From Croceifilum oryzae (GTDB lineage: Bacteria > Bacillota > Bacilli > Thermoactinomycetales > Thermoactinomycetaceae), in contig NZ_JAUSUV010000006.1 in assembly GCF_030814315.1 (NCBI RefSeq), positions 1-64,000 of the forward strand: 64,000 nucleotides of DNA. The letters are read 5' to 3'. Positions 45,318 to 55,335 of this stretch are shown piece after piece. A program made the translations under genes and the position numbers. The stretch's first letter is position 1, and the number at the start of each line of letters is the position of its first letter. The notes under the pieces were generated by a model. That model saw nothing but the letters and a program-made list of their open reading frames with translations, had not been told where the DNA came from and made no database searches.

Positions 45318-46016
45318 CTATTTGTAGGATACTTTTTGAACCAAGCGAGCGGTGTCTTTCTCGTCGACTTCTCTTAATTTCGCATCTAAGATCTCTAAAA
45401 ACTCTGCCGCATCCTCTTCACGCGTAATATCTAGGCGATCGGCATCAATAATGAGTACATCACTTTCCTTATAGTGATTAAACACCCAGTCATCATAACG
45501 TGAATGAAGGCGACGGAAGTAGTTAACATGACTTGGATCTTGTTCGTAGTCACGTCCTCGTTTCTCAATGCGCTCCATAATGGTTTCAAAAGAAGCACGT
45601 AGATAGATAAATAAATCAGGGCGCTTCTTAGGTCCTGTTGGACAGGTGCAGTGATCCAACTCTTGAATTTCCTCTAACATATTATGTAAAAGGTCCAGAT
45701 AACAATCAAACTCTGCTTCTTTCATCATGCCATCTTCAAAATTAATTTTTGCAAACAACGCATCTTCATAAATCGAGCGATCCAACACATTATTTTTATG
45801 GCGCATTGCTTTTTTGATTGAACGGAACCGAGTATTTAAAAAATAAATTTGTAACGGGAAGGCAAAACGCTCCCGGTCGTTGTAAAATAAATCAAGTAGT
45901 CGATTATCATCAACAGACTCATAAAATGCTTCACTATTTAAATGCTGTGCAATCAATGTTGTATAGGAAGTCTTTCCGACTCCAATCATACCGCCAAGAC
46001 AAATCACATAACCCAT
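45318..46016 (-). CDS. Deoxynucleoside kinase
   Basis: 232 residues of the dNK family. P-loop GGMIGVGKTSYT near the N-terminus, NVLDRSIYEDALFA (DRS motif, about 80), and RIEKRGRDYEQD with the LID arginines (about 155). It phosphorylates deoxyadenosine, deoxycytidine or deoxyguanosine; Bacillus has two such genes (dgk, dck) and the specificity here cannot be assigned. ATG at 46016 gives MGYVICLGGMIG; AGGAGG and GAGGGAG lie upstream. An in-frame TTG at 46025 is less likely. Confidence 0.9.
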   Translation of the reverse strand: MGYVICLGGMIGVGKTSYTTLIAQHLNSEAFYESVDDNRLLDLFYNDRERFAFPLQIYFLNTRFRSIKKAMRHKNNVLDRSIYEDALFAKINFEDGMMKEAEFDCYLDLLHNMLEEIQELDHCTCPTGPKKRPDLFIYLRASFETIMERIEKRGRDYEQDPSHVNYFRRLHSRYDDWVFNHYKESDVLIIDADRLDITREEDAAEFLEILDAKLREVDEKDTARLVQKVSYK

Positions 46017-46162
46017 CTCCCTCAAAAGCCTCCTGGACTAGCTTCTTGAAACATTCCCATTATAGTATGGACAAGCAAAGGACGGAACCAGAGTTGGCAT
46101 ATTCAGTCCGAACCATATATGTAAGATAATAGTGTAACATTAAACAGAATGGAGTGGTATTC

Positions 46163-46819
46163 TTGATTTTTACTAAAAAACAAATTTTAGGATCTGCACA
46201 AGACTTTGCTTATCAAGTTCATCACAAAGATACAAGCGGTCATGATTTCCTACATATTGAACGAGTAGTAAATAATGCGAAAACGATTGCTGAACACACT
46301 GGCGCGGACCCATTTATCTGCCAAATGGCTGCTTATTTGCACGATATAGCGGATGAAAAAATTAGCTCGGACCCTGAGAAAAGTACACAACAAATTATTC
46401 AGTTTCTCATCGAGCACGGTGTCCCCACAGAAGATCGAGAACATATTATGGAAATTATTACAACCATGTCATTCCGAGGAGGGGCAAATAAACAGCCGCC
46501 TCGTACGTTAGAAGGAAAGGTTGTCCAAGATGCTGATCGCCTTGATGCATTGGGCGCGATTGGCATCGCCAGAGTCATGGCGTATTCAGGTCACACGGCT
46601 CGCCCCATTCATGATCCTTCTATTCTGGTACGCGATCAGATGACGGTAGCAGAGTATCGTAGTAATCGCGGGACAGCTGTTACTCATTTCTATGAGAAGC
46701 TTTTAAAGCTAAAGGATTTGATGAATACGGACTATGGAAGACATTTAGCTGAAGGCAGACATAAGGTGATGGAAGAATACTTGGAACAATTTTATGCTGA
46801 ATGGGATGGGAAGCGCTAA
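46163..46819 (+). CDS. HD-domain phosphohydrolase
   Basis: 218 residues. HD motif: HDFLHIERVVNNAKTIAE (first His), YLHDIADEKI (HD pair) and QDADRLDALGAIGIAR (last Asp). Relatives such as YpgQ cleave pyrophosphate from nucleoside triphosphates, so a nucleotide-pool role beside the deoxynucleoside kinase is plausible. The start is TTG at 46163, 8 bases after GGAG; a GTG at 46154 overlaps that site. Divergent from the kinase gene. Confidence 0.87.
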   Translation: MIFTKKQILGSAQDFAYQVHHKDTSGHDFLHIERVVNNAKTIAEHTGADPFICQMAAYLHDIADEKISSDPEKSTQQIIQFLIEHGVPTEDREHIMEIITTMSFRGGANKQPPRTLEGKVVQDADRLDALGAIGIARVMAYSGHTARPIHDPSILVRDQMTVAEYRSNRGTAVTHFYEKLLKLKDLMNTDYGRHLAEGRHKVMEEYLEQFYAEWDGKR

Positions 46820-46859
46820 GGCTTTGATTAAGGAAATACTGGATTTTATCTAGCACCAT

Positions 46860-47045
46860 GTCCCGGGGCATATATCTAACCACAGCTCATCAAATAGTGA
46901 GCCTGCAAGGATGCGGGGTATGTCCGCTTCGGGCAAGTCGCAAAACTCGCAAAGAACGCGGAAGACTTGCCACAAAACGCCCTTGCTTCGAAGGACTACG
47001 CTAGGTAGGCTCACTAACATCGCTATGGTCAGATACATTGCCCCT
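46860..47045 (+). repeat. Structured repeat, copy C
   Basis: Same plan as A: outer arms GGGGCATATATCTAACCA (from 46865) and TGGTCAGATACATTGCCCC (to 47044); second stem AGTGAGCCTGC 46896-46906 with GTAGGCTCACT 47005-47015; inner stem GGCAAGTC 46932-46939 with GACTTGCC 46964-46971. A second right-end-like segment, AATCAGATACATGCCCCGG, lies at 47091-47109. The rest of the 46820-47158 gap is empty. Confidence 0.78.
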
Positions 47046-47158
47046 ATTCCATTTAATCTACTAGCAATCAGCACGCCTGTTCAATACCTGCAATCAGATA
47101 CATGCCCCGGTACATCTAATTCACCAACAACTCTGGTGTCCCAAGTAGTCGTTCACTA

Positions 47159-47761
47159 TTATTTCCCTTTTCTCTGTCTAGCACCCACAATCAAGGTCAT
47201 CGTAACTAATAGCAACGCCGTTCCCACGATTAGCCATTCAGAAGTCCCTATTTCTTTTGATGATTGATCTGCTTCTGTCTCTTTTGAATCGGGAATGCTG
47301 TTCGTAGGTGTGTCAGTCGATGGCTTGTTTTCCGTGCCATCCATCATCCACATACGTTTATTGAGTGCATCTAAATCTGCCTGAGCCTCCGATAATAGCT
47401 TGGTACGACTACAAATAGTCGTAGTAAGATGACCATTTTCCTTGGTGGCGTAGACTAGATACTCTTTCCCCATTTCAAATTCAAACCCACAAGCTGCCCC
47501 GGAGAGAGCTGTATACACGGTTAATTCAGGATCAAGCTCACCTTTCCATCGTTTGGATACATGTAAGGTGGCGATGTGCTGGTTCGCATCGTCTTCCAGT
47601 TTGACAACCTGCCCCACAAAGACCGCACTACTTTTATCCGCTTCTTTAATCGGATCTCCTAGTGGAACACAAGAACATGCCTGTACATCTAACCCCCACC
47701 ACCCACTCATGGTCAATAAAAAGCCCATGATAACTCCTAGCATGATACAAGCTCGTTTCAT
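47159..47761 (-). CDS. Membrane-anchored NTR/TIMP-like protein
   Basis: 200 residues: signal peptide (MKRACIMLGVIMGFLLTMSGWWGLDVQA), then CSC at the mature N-terminus, a beta-rich domain of ~100 residues (VFVGQVVKLEDD, ATLHVSKRWKGEL, GAACGFEFEMGKEYLVYA, TTTICSRTKLLSEA), a Ser/Thr/Asp-rich linker, and a C-terminal TM helix (WLIVGTALLLVTMTLIVGA) with a basic end. The CSC start and spaced Cys are the pattern of tissue-inhibitor-of-metalloprotease/netrin-like domains, which also occur in bacterial surface proteins. The role is unknown. GGGGG before the ATG. Confidence 0.72.
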   Translation of the reverse strand: MKRACIMLGVIMGFLLTMSGWWGLDVQACSCVPLGDPIKEADKSSAVFVGQVVKLEDDANQHIATLHVSKRWKGELDPELTVYTALSGAACGFEFEMGKEYLVYATKENGHLTTTICSRTKLLSEAQADLDALNKRMWMMDGTENKPSTDTPTNSIPDSKETEADQSSKEIGTSEWLIVGTALLLVTMTLIVGARQRKGK

Positions 47762-47845
47762 ACTTAGAAAGCCCCCTTATGAGAATGGTTGGTTAATTCA
47801 GACAATTATAACCCTATCATAGCATGTTATGAACCTTTCCTCTAT

Positions 47846-48337
47846 CTAAAACTCTTTCTCCATATGAATTAATTCCTGCATTCCTTTACAAGTCTTTACA
47901 TATTCTGAGGAAATGGTTTGGAATCCTTGTTGTTTCCAAAACTTCATCGCAGGTGTATTAATGGCCAGCACATGGATGCCGACTCGTTTCCATTCCATAT
48001 AGTTAATAAATAGATACAAAACTTTTTGACCATAGCCATGCCCATGATACCGTGCATGAATGGTTAAAAGAGAGATATGGGGGACACCGTATTTAGGATG
48101 TGTCGGAATCGTATCAATCATTCCGATTCGAAACCCATCTGACTTTCTTGTTATCCCTATCATCACCGATCCATACTCTCGCCACGTTCGTAGGAAACGA
48201 TGTGTATTAAATTGCGCGTCATCATTAAAAAATGACCAGTAATAATGATTGCTCCGTTGCACTTCAATAAAATGGACCCACGTTTGTTCATTTAGTCGGT
48301 CAAATATGAAATTAGGCGATTCAAACAGTCTCTCCAT
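47846..48337 (-). CDS. GNAT-family acetyltransferase
   Basis: 163 residues. The acetyl-CoA loop is TIHARYHGHGYGQKVLYLFINYM (RxxGxG), with the usual beta-bulge before it and the final AMKFWKQQGFQT. The substrate (protein, antibiotic or other amine) is not known. It is alone between the NTR-like gene and rnc. No strong ribosome binding site stands out (AGGATGGAG overlaps the ATG area). Confidence 0.85.
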   Translation of the reverse strand: MERLFESPNFIFDRLNEQTWVHFIEVQRSNHYYWSFFNDDAQFNTHRFLRTWREYGSVMIGITRKSDGFRIGMIDTIPTHPKYGVPHISLLTIHARYHGHGYGQKVLYLFINYMEWKRVGIHVLAINTPAMKFWKQQGFQTISSEYVKTCKGMQELIHMEKEF

Positions 48338-48431
48338 CCTGTCTCCCCCAAAAGTTCGGTTTCAAGTGCATTACCCCGAACATATAGGAAAACAAATAAT
48401 AATACAATAATTTATTTGTTGTTCGCATAGA

Positions 48432-48460
48432 AAACCACCTAGATTGTATGCTAGGTGGCT
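48432..48460 (-). terminator. Terminator at the end of rnc
   Basis: AACCACCTAG and CTAGGTGGCT pair around ATTGTATG. On the minus strand the stem begins at the rnc stop (TAG is within the stem) and ends in GGTTTTC. Confidence 0.7.
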
Positions 48461-49158
48461 CCTTCTGTTCGTCTCGCTTGCCAAAGTTTTAAAGCCTTAG
48501 TAGCAGCTTGTTGCTCGGCCTCTTTTTTAGAGCGACCAGAGCCTCTGCCTAGACATTGGTTCTCCAAATATACTTCAGAGACAAAGTATCGATCATGAGC
48601 AGGACCTTGTGTATCAATAATTCGATAGTCCAAGGGACCCACTCGTTCTTGTTGTACTAATTCTTGAAGCTGACTTTTCGCGTCTGTCATCCGTGCTAAC
48701 CACTCATCATTGATTTTCGGAAACACCACACGCTGTAAAAAAATCCGCGCTGGTTCCAATCCTTGATCGAGGTACACGGCTCCTATGAATGCTTCAAACA
48801 CATCAGCCAACAGAGAAGGTCTAGTCCTTCCTCCTGTCAATTCCTCTCCTTTACCAAGTCGTACAAAGCTACCAAAATTTAATTCCTTGGCAAACGAAGC
48901 CAGCGAAGGTTCACAAACAATTCGAGCACGACGACGAGTTAGCTCTCCTTCACTCATCTTCTGATCATAATGAAAAAGAAACTCGGATACGGCTAGCTCC
49001 AAGACCGCATCTCCTAGATATTCGAGTCGTTCGTTATCTGGAATGTGCCCTGAATTTTTCCGCTCGTGTGCATACGAGGTATGGGTGAATGCTTGTTGGA
49101 ACAATTCTCTGTTACGAAAGCGAATCCCAGTCGCTTGTTCCAAGCTTGTAAAGTTCAT
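48451..49158 (-). CDS. rnc: Ribonuclease III
   Basis: 235 residues. Endonuclease domain with [21 protein letters not shown] (signature, Glu and Asp of the active site) and [16 protein letters not shown]-terminal dsRNA-binding domain from ~160 ([43 protein letters not shown]). It cuts rRNA precursors and other duplex RNA. It follows fabF by 22 bp. In Bacillus smc comes right after rnc, here about 4 kb of other genes separate them. Confidence 0.96.
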   Translation of the reverse strand: MNFTSLEQATGIRFRNRELFQQAFTHTSYAHERKNSGHIPDNERLEYLGDAVLELAVSEFLFHYDQKMSEGELTRRRARIVCEPSLASFAKELNFGSFVRLGKGEELTGGRTRPSLLADVFEAFIGAVYLDQGLEPARIFLQRVVFPKINDEWLARMTDAKSQLQELVQQERVGPLDYRIIDTQGPAHDRYFVSEVYLENQCLGRGSGRSKKEAEQQAATKALKLWQARRTEGAT

Positions 49159-49180
49159 GTTAATATCACCACCCTAAGAA

Positions 49181-50425
49181 TTACACATCCTCATATACTT
49201 TAAACGCGATGGTTGCATTGTGTCCACCAAAGCCAAAAGAATTAGAGATCGCAGTACGAACCGATGCTTTTCGCATTTCATTTGGTACATAATCCAAATC
49301 GCATTCTGGATCAGGATGTTCTAAATTGGTTGTTGGTGGGAGGATTTGGTGATATAAAGCCAAAACAGAAGTAATCGCTTCGATTCCACCTGCCGCACCC
49401 AGCAAATGACCAATCATCGATTTAATCGAGCTTACGGATAATTGATAAGCATGGTCACCAAAAGCACGTTTAATTGCAATGGTTTCATATAAATCGTTTA
49501 GCGGTGTAGAAGTACCATGAGCATTGATATAATCAACTTCCGTCAGCTCTAAACCAGCATTGCTGACAGCTGCTAGCATACTTCTCGCCGCTCCATTTCC
49601 GTCTGGAGCAGGGCTAGTAAGATGGAATGCATCTGCACTCATCCCATAGCCGATCATCTCTGCATAAATCCTAGCACCTCTTGCCTTCGCACGCTCTAGG
49701 GATTCAAGAATGATTACTCCAGATCCTTCTCCCATGACAAATCCATCTCGTTCCTTATCAAAGGGCCTGCTTGCACGTTGTGGATCATCATTGTTACGAG
49801 AAAGGGCACCCATCGAAGAGAATCCTGCGAATGCCATTGGCGTAATCGTTGATTCAGTTCCTCCGCAAACCATTACATCAGCATCTCCATGTTGAATTAA
49901 ACGGAATGCCTCCCCAATACTGTTTGTTCCGCTTGCACAAGCGGTTACAGAAGAGCTATTGGGCCCTTTCGCACCTGTATGGATCGATACTAAACCAGAA
50001 GCCATATTTCCGATCATCATCGGAATGAAAAAAGGGCTTACTCGCTTAGGACCTTTTTCCATTAAAACAGTGTGTTGACTTTCAAGCGTTGGTAGTCCAC
50101 CGATACCAGATCCGATGTAAACCCCAATGCGTTCTGCATTTTGATCATCGATTTGAATGCCTGCATCTTGTAGGGCCATCTTAGCTGCCGCAATGGCATA
50201 CTGTACAAACAAATCGGTTCGTCTTACTTCTTTTTTATCTATATATAGAAGCGGATCAAAATCCTTGACCTCCGCAGCAATTCTCGTGGAATAATCAGTT
50301 GCATCAAAACGAGTTATATATCCTAGTCCAGATTTACCAGCAATCAAATTGTTCCAGAAGGTAACGACTTCATTTCCGATGGGCGTGAGCGCTCCTAATC
50401 CTGTGACAACAACCCGACGTTTCAT
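49181..50425 (-). CDS. fabF: 3-oxoacyl-ACP synthase II
   Basis: 414 residues. Catalytic Cys in [19 protein letters not shown] (about 163), His in [11 protein letters not shown] (about 304) and His in [14 protein letters not shown] (about 341). It elongates acyl-ACP with malonyl-ACP. ATG at 50425 ([17 protein letters not shown]) has AAGGCGG 8 bases upstream; a GTG at 50434 does not. It lies in the same cluster as fabH, fabD, fabG and acpP, unlike Bacillus subtilis where fabF is with fabHA elsewhere. Confidence 0.96.
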   Translation of the reverse strand: MKRRVVVTGLGALTPIGNEVVTFWNNLIAGKSGLGYITRFDATDYSTRIAAEVKDFDPLLYIDKKEVRRTDLFVQYAIAAAKMALQDAGIQIDDQNAERIGVYIGSGIGGLPTLESQHTVLMEKGPKRVSPFFIPMMIGNMASGLVSIHTGAKGPNSSSVTACASGTNSIGEAFRLIQHGDADVMVCGGTESTITPMAFAGFSSMGALSRNNDDPQRASRPFDKERDGFVMGEGSGVIILESLERAKARGARIYAEMIGYGMSADAFHLTSPAPDGNGAARSMLAAVSNAGLELTEVDYINAHGTSTPLNDLYETIAIKRAFGDHAYQLSVSSIKSMIGHLLGAAGGIEAITSVLALYHQILPPTTNLEHPDPECDLDYVPNEMRKASVRTAISNSFGFGGHNATIAFKVYEDV

Positions 50426-50474
50426 CTGGTGCACCGCCTTTCTGAATGCTGTACGAATGAATGATTCATTTAGG

Positions 50475-50504
50475 AGAGAGCCCCGCAGTCAAACGGGACT
50501 CTCT
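50475..50504. other. Hairpin between acpP and fabF
   Basis: Minus strand AGAGAGTCCCG and CGGGGCTCTCT pair over 11 positions (one G-T). No T-tract follows. It could protect the acpP message 3' end and let acpP be made in excess of fabF. Confidence 0.6.
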
Positions 50505-50531
50505 AGTTAGGTATAAATGCATATTCAATAC

Positions 50532-50774
50532 TTAAGTATTAGCTTTTTGTGCGTCTACAAAGCTGACGATATCTTGTACAATCGCAATTTTCTCAGCAGC
50601 TTCTTCATTGATCGAAAGACCAAACTCATCTTCCAAGTCCATGATCAAATCCACTACATCAAGAGAATCTGCATCAAGGTCTTCACGAATGGAAGCTTCG
50701 AGCGTAACCTCTTCAATTGCTACATCCAATTTCTCAGAAATAATTTTTTGTACACGTTCTAGTGTTGTTGCCAT
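50532..50774 (-). CDS. acpP: Acyl carrier protein
   Basis: 80 residues. DLDADSLDVVDLIMDLEDEF holds the Ser that receives 4'-phosphopantetheine (about residue 39). Acidic throughout. ATG at 50774 follows AAGGAGGTGATAAGG; the longer reading to 50822 is not supported. It carries the growing fatty chain and also the octanoyl group taken by LipB and the acyl group used by PlsX. Confidence 0.97.
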   Translation of the reverse strand: MATTLERVQKIISEKLDVAIEEVTLEASIREDLDADSLDVVDLIMDLEDEFGLSINEEAAEKIAIVQDIVSFVDAQKANT

Positions 50775-50834
50775 CCTTATCACCTCCTTACGTATTATAC
50801 GAAAACAACATTTGACAAGCAATGAAGCATTTTC

Positions 50835-51578
50835 CTATGAGGTAACCATCCCGCCATCTACATGGATCGTTTGACCTGTAATGTAGCCTGCGGCAGGACT
50901 TGCTAAGAATTTCACTAGCTGTGCTACATCGTCAGCCGCCCCAAATCGTCCGAGTGGAATCGCTCCAAGCATCGATTTTTTCGTCTGTTCATCTAGTTTA
51001 GCTGTCATATCCGTCTCGATAAAGCCGGGTGCGATCGCATTTACGGTAATGTTCCGGCTAGCGATTTCTTTAGCTGTTGACTTCGTTAATCCAATTACGC
51101 CTGCTTTTGCCGCTACGTAGTTAGCTTGTCCCGGATTCCCCATTACACCTACTACGGAACTCATATTAATAATTCGACCAGAGCGTTGTTTCATCATTGG
51201 ACGAATCACTGCTTTGGTACAGAAAAAGACACCTTTTAAGTTAGTATCAACTACTTGATCCCAATCTTCTTCTTTCAAGCGCATAATTAAATTGTCTCGC
51301 GTAATTCCCGCATTATTCACTAGGACATCAATTCTACCAAATCGTTCCAAAACCTGCTTGCATGCCGCATCAACCTGCTCTTGACTCGACACATCTACTT
51401 GAAGAGCCAGTCCTTGTCGTCCTGTAGCTTGAATAGCAGAAAGCGTTTCTTCAGCCGCTACTTGATTCCCAGCATAAAAGATCACTACATCGGCACCTGC
51501 TTCTGCCAATGTACAAGCAATCGAACGACCAATTCCTCTAGAACCACCTGTAACGATAGCTACTTGATTTGTTAACAT
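50835..51578 (-). CDS. fabG: 3-oxoacyl-ACP reductase
   Basis: 247 residues of the short-chain dehydrogenase family. Cofactor turn [21 protein letters not shown], the catalytic Ser of [15 protein letters not shown] and YVAAKAG (Tyr-x-x-x-Lys). The C-terminus [13 protein letters not shown] is as usual. It reduces 3-oxoacyl-ACP with NADPH. ATG at 51578 has AAAGGAGGG upstream. The longer reading to 51623 is not used as it lies inside fabD. Confidence 0.97.
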   Translation of the reverse strand: MLTNQVAIVTGGSRGIGRSIACTLAEAGADVVIFYAGNQVAAEETLSAIQATGRQGLALQVDVSSQEQVDAACKQVLERFGRIDVLVNNAGITRDNLIMRLKEEDWDQVVDTNLKGVFFCTKAVIRPMMKQRSGRIINMSSVVGVMGNPGQANYVAAKAGVIGLTKSTAKEIASRNITVNAIAPGFIETDMTAKLDEQTKKSMLGAIPLGRFGAADDVAQLVKFLASPAAGYITGQTIHVDGGMVTS

Positions 51579-51594
51579 ACTTTTCCCTCCTTTT

Positions 51595-52530
51595 CTATCG
51601 AAGTTGTTCAAGAGCCTTTTCAAGAGTAGCTGGATCTTGAATCGAAATCGTCGTAATCCGGCGATTTACTTTCTTTACAAGTGCTGATAATACATTTCCT
51701 GCACCAATCTCAATAAATGTATCCACACCTTGATCTAATAAAGTACGAACGGTATCCTCCCATAAAACCGGAGAAGCTACCTGATGAATTAACGCTTCAC
51801 GAATCTCAGCTGGTTTTGTCACAGGCAAAGCACTTACATTGGCGATAACAGGAATTTGTGCTTCTTGAAACCCAACCCCTTGCAGAGTGTCAGCAAGTCG
51901 CTTCGATGCTGGAGACATCAGGGAAGAATGAAACGGTCCACTTACAGTCAACGGAACAACCTTTCTCGCCCCGGCTTCCAGTGCTTTCTCACCTGCCACT
52001 CTAACCGCATCAGCATGTCCCGAAATCACAATCTGTCCTGGACAATTGTAATTGGCTGGCTCTACAATATTTCCCTCACAACTTACTAAACGACATATTT
52101 CATCCAACACATCTCGTTCACAGGCAAGTACAGCGGACATGGCTCCTACACCAGCAGGAACAGCTTCTTCCATATACGTCCCACGTTTGTGAACGGTTGC
52201 AACCGCATCACGAAGGGAAAGGACACCTGCTACCACCAAGGCCGAGTACTCACCTAAGCTATGCCCTGCTACGAAATCAGGACGAATTCCAGATTGGCGG
52301 AACACTTCATACAATGCCAAGCTGGTAGTTAGCAAAGCCGGTTGTGTATGTTCGGTTAAGCGTAACGTATCCTCTGGTCCCTCAAAGCAAAGCCTCGATA
52401 AGGAATATCCTAAAACTTCATCCGCTTCACGATACACCTGTTTCGCTTCCGCAAATGACTCTGCAATCTCTTTTCCCATACCCACTTTTTGTGATCCTTG
52501 CCCCGGGAAAAGGCACGCTATTTTCCCCAT
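51595..52530 (-). CDS. fabD: Malonyl-CoA:ACP transacylase
   Basis: 311 residues. [14 protein letters not shown], catalytic Ser in [12 protein letters not shown] (about 93), and PFHSSLM with His (about 203). It moves malonyl from CoA to ACP. It follows fabH by 10 bp and precedes fabG by 16 bp. Confidence 0.97.
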   Translation of the reverse strand: MGKIACLFPGQGSQKVGMGKEIAESFAEAKQVYREADEVLGYSLSRLCFEGPEDTLRLTEHTQPALLTTSLALYEVFRQSGIRPDFVAGHSLGEYSALVVAGVLSLRDAVATVHKRGTYMEEAVPAGVGAMSAVLACERDVLDEICRLVSCEGNIVEPANYNCPGQIVISGHADAVRVAGEKALEAGARKVVPLTVSGPFHSSLMSPASKRLADTLQGVGFQEAQIPVIANVSALPVTKPAEIREALIHQVASPVLWEDTVRTLLDQGVDTFIEIGAGNVLSALVKKVNRRITTISIQDPATLEKALEQLR

Positions 52531-52540
52531 GTTGTGCCTC

Positions 52541-53539
52541 CTATTCTGGTTCGTCTTGTGACCAACGTAAAACAGTAGCTCCCCACGTTAATCCACCACC
52601 AAAACCACAAAGAACAATCGTATCGCCTTCATGAATCCGGCCTTGCTCCCATGCTTCATTTAATGCGACTGGTATAGAGGCTGAAGACATATTCCCACAA
52701 CGGTCTAAATTCACAATGACCTTTTCCTCGTCCAGTCCCAGACGCTCTACCGCAGCATCAATAATACGCATATTAGCTTGATGTGGAACCAATAAATTAA
52801 TATCTTCCTTCGTTAGTCCTGCCTTTTTGAGTGCCTCATCCGCTGCACTAATCAAAACACGAACTGCAAACTTGAAGACCTCACGACCATTCATATAAAG
52901 ATAATGACCGCCTTCTTTTATGGTCTGTTCGCTAGCAGGAAGTCTAGACCCACCTGCTTTTAAATTTAAATGAGTAGCTCCTGTGCCGTCGCCTCCTAGT
53001 TCAAACGACTGAAAGCCGTAACCCTCTTTAACAGGACCTAGAATCGCTGCACCCGCACCATCTCCGAACAACACACACGTATTGCGATCAGACCAGTCTA
53101 CAATTCGAGAAAGAACTTCTACACCCACGACCAACACATACCGATAAACGCCCGTTGCGATAAATTGAGCACCTGTGGTGATCCCGTAGATAAATCCTGT
53201 ACATGCCGCAGACAAATCAAACGTCGCCGCATTTTTCGCACCCAATTGTTCTTGTACGAGACAAGCTGTTGCTGGGAATGATGTATCAGGTGTAACCGTA
53301 GCCACAATGATAAGATCAAGCTGATCTGCTGTGATATTTGCACGTTCAAGCGCTTGTCTGGCAGCCCCCACAGCTAGATCGGAAGCAGCTTGCTCTGGAG
53401 CCGCTATATGACGTTCACGGATTCCTGTACGAGAAACAATCCATTCATCACTCGTATCTACCATTTTTTCTAGATCGGCATTCGTAAGTACTTTTTCTGG
53501 TAAATAGGCACCTGTTCCTAAGATTCCTGCTGATCGCAC
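52541..53539 (-). CDS. fabH: 3-oxoacyl-ACP synthase III
   Basis: 332 residues. Active site: Cys in [12 protein letters not shown] (about 113), His in [12 protein letters not shown] (about 255), Asn in [12 protein letters not shown] (about 285). GFGGGLTWG near the end is typical. In Bacillales FabH prefers branched-chain acyl-CoA primers, which the bkd operon can supply. The start is GTG at 53539, overlapping the plsX end by 22 bp. Confidence 0.96.
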   Translation of the reverse strand: MRSAGILGTGAYLPEKVLTNADLEKMVDTSDEWIVSRTGIRERHIAAPEQAASDLAVGAARQALERANITADQLDLIIVATVTPDTSFPATACLVQEQLGAKNAATFDLSAACTGFIYGITTGAQFIATGVYRYVLVVGVEVLSRIVDWSDRNTCVLFGDGAGAAILGPVKEGYGFQSFELGGDGTGATHLNLKAGGSRLPASEQTIKEGGHYLYMNGREVFKFAVRVLISAADEALKKAGLTKEDINLLVPHQANMRIIDAAVERLGLDEEKVIVNLDRCGNMSSASIPVALNEAWEQGRIHEGDTIVLCGFGGGLTWGATVLRWSQDEPE

Positions 53540-54534
53540 CTCTCCTCATCTCCCTCTGTTTTCACTAACCCCTGTTGAATCTGTTCGATCACATTTTGCT
53601 CTACAATCTTCTTCGCCTGCATCGCCGCTTGATAAAAAGCACGAGCATCTGAAGAACCATGTGCTTTAATAATGGGACCTGCCAGTCCTAAAAGAGGAGC
53701 TCCACCATGTTCTTTATAATCCATGCTCTCTTTAAATCTTTTTAGTCCAGGGGCGAGGATTCCCGCCGCCACCTTCGTTCGAATGCTTCGGGTAAATTCC
53801 TCTTTTAACTTACTGAAAATGGCTTTGGCCACACCTTCCGTATTTTTTAAAAGAATGTTCCCTGAGAATCCATCAGTCACCAATACATCACATGTACCAT
53901 CTAACACATCTCTCGCCTCTACGTTTCCAATAAAGTGGATAGCAGACTCGTTTGCGAGTAGATCAAATGTGTCTTTCGTGAGAGACGTTCCCTTGCCATC
54001 TTCGGTACCGATATTAAGCAAACCAATACGTGGTCGCTCAAGCCCCATTACCTGCTTAGCGTAAATACTTCCCATCACTGCATACTGGCGCAAATGTTCT
54101 GGTTTCGCCTCTGGATTCGCTCCTACATCCAGCACGAGCGTTCCGCCACCTTTCATACTCGGAAAGATCGGCGCAAGAGCGGGACGATCCATCCCTTTCA
54201 TACGACCTGTGACAAATAATCCAGCCGTCACCAAAGCACCTGTATTCCCTGCACATACAAACGCATCAACGGCTTTTTCTTTTACCAAACGACAGCCAAC
54301 AACTAGGGATGAGTCTTTTTTCCGTCGAATCGCTTTCACTGGTTCGTCTTCTGCTGTGATGGTTTCCGTTACCTTGATCATTTCAATGTTAGACAGTACA
54401 GATGACACCAGAGCTTTCTCTGTACCAATCAATACAAACGTTATCTCAGGGTAATCTTTTGCTGCCTGTAGGACACCTTCGATCACCGCATTCGGTGCGT
54501 AGTCTCCCCCATGGACATCAAATGCAATTCTCAT
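53518..54534 (-). CDS. plsX: Phosphate acyltransferase PlsX
   Basis: 338 residues. [13 protein letters not shown] at the N-terminus, [60 protein letters not shown], and [24 protein letters not shown] near the end. It makes acyl-phosphate from acyl-ACP for PlsY, the first step in phospholipid synthesis. It lies between fapR and fabH, as in Bacillus. Confidence 0.97.
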   Translation of the reverse strand: MRIAFDVHGGDYAPNAVIEGVLQAAKDYPEITFVLIGTEKALVSSVLSNIEMIKVTETITAEDEPVKAIRRKKDSSLVVGCRLVKEKAVDAFVCAGNTGALVTAGLFVTGRMKGMDRPALAPIFPSMKGGGTLVLDVGANPEAKPEHLRQYAVMGSIYAKQVMGLERPRIGLLNIGTEDGKGTSLTKDTFDLLANESAIHFIGNVEARDVLDGTCDVLVTDGFSGNILLKNTEGVAKAIFSKLKEEFTRSIRTKVAAGILAPGLKRFKESMDYKEHGGAPLLGLAGPIIKAHGSSDARAFYQAAMQAKKIVEQNVIEQIQQGLVKTEGDEERCDQQES

Positions 54535-54548
54535 GGATCATTTACCTC

Positions 54549-55115
54549 CTAGTTGCCTCTATCGTCACCGACACGATACACTTCAAAATCACCTTGAAAG
54601 ACGATTTCTTCTTGCACCTTCGTCTGCACACCAACATGCAAACGACTATCATGAGCTTCTGCGACATTGGCAAAAGCAATACATTTTTCTCCTAATCGAA
54701 CCGGGCGAACAAAGCGAATCGATGCATTCCCCGTAAGAGCCACCTTCCAATCCGCTAGAGCAATCGCTAAAGAGTTCGCTTGAGCAAATAAAATGTGCCC
54801 ACGAGCAATTTGGTTTCGCTTAAAAACATGCTCTGCGCTAATTTCGAGTAAGGAGATCCCACTTTTATGTAATTGTAGATCAATCACATCACCAATCACT
54901 TCATTTGGCGATAATGACTGGACATGATCAAACTTTTTCTCTGCCATGTGCTTTATTCTCTCTCGCAACTCCGGTATTCCTAGTTCTAAACGATCCAATC
55001 GAATCGTCTGGATACTGACATGAAACTTTTTCGCCACTTCTTCATCTGTTAGAAATGGGTCTTGTTCAAATGCTTGAGATAAATAAGATTGACGTTCTTT
55101 CTTTGTTAAGCGCAA
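54549..55115 (-). CDS. fapR: Lipid-biosynthesis repressor FapR
   Basis: 188 residues with a TTG start (LRLTKKERQ...), the length of Bacillus FapR; GTG codons ~15 bases further up are alternatives. N-terminal DeoR-like helix-turn-helix ([35 protein letters not shown]), linker helix, and a C-terminal hot-dog thioesterase-like domain (~75-188: [49 protein letters not shown]) that binds malonyl-CoA or malonyl-ACP. Ligand releases it from DNA. A FapR operator overlaps its promoter. Confidence 0.94.
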   Translation of the reverse strand: MRLTKKERQSYLSQAFEQDPFLTDEEVAKKFHVSIQTIRLDRLELGIPELRERIKHMAEKKFDHVQSLSPNEVIGDVIDLQLHKSGISLLEISAEHVFKRNQIARGHILFAQANSLAIALADWKVALTGNASIRFVRPVRLGEKCIAFANVAEAHDSRLHVGVQTKVQEEIVFQGDFEVYRVGDDRGN

Positions 55116-55149
55116 AGCGGAGATCACCACCTTGGATTATGACCTCATT

Positions 55150-55166
55150 TTAATACCTAGTCCTAA
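55150..55166. promoter_or_regulatory. FapR operator
   Basis: TTAATACCTAGTCCTAA matches 15 of 17 bases of the known FapR box (TTAGTACCTAGTCTTAA). It begins 5 bases downstream of the -10 box of the fapR promoter, so binding would cover the start point. Confidence 0.85.
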
Positions 55167-55171
55167 ATGCT

Positions 55172-55200
55172 AGTATAGAAAAAAAGATCCAGTTTGACAA
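55172..55200 (-). promoter_or_regulatory. Sigma-A promoter of fapR-plsX-fab
   Basis: Minus strand TTGTCA, 17 bases, TATACT; one mismatch in each box. Confidence 0.75.
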
Positions 55201-55335
55201 CACCTATCTTTGATAATCGTAAATAACTCTTTATTAGTTTGCACAACACTACTCATATACATGTTTACAAAAATCACATCCGGGAAATCAGTCAACATAA
55301 CGTAATGAAGAATAAAAATCAGGAGGTTTTGATTC

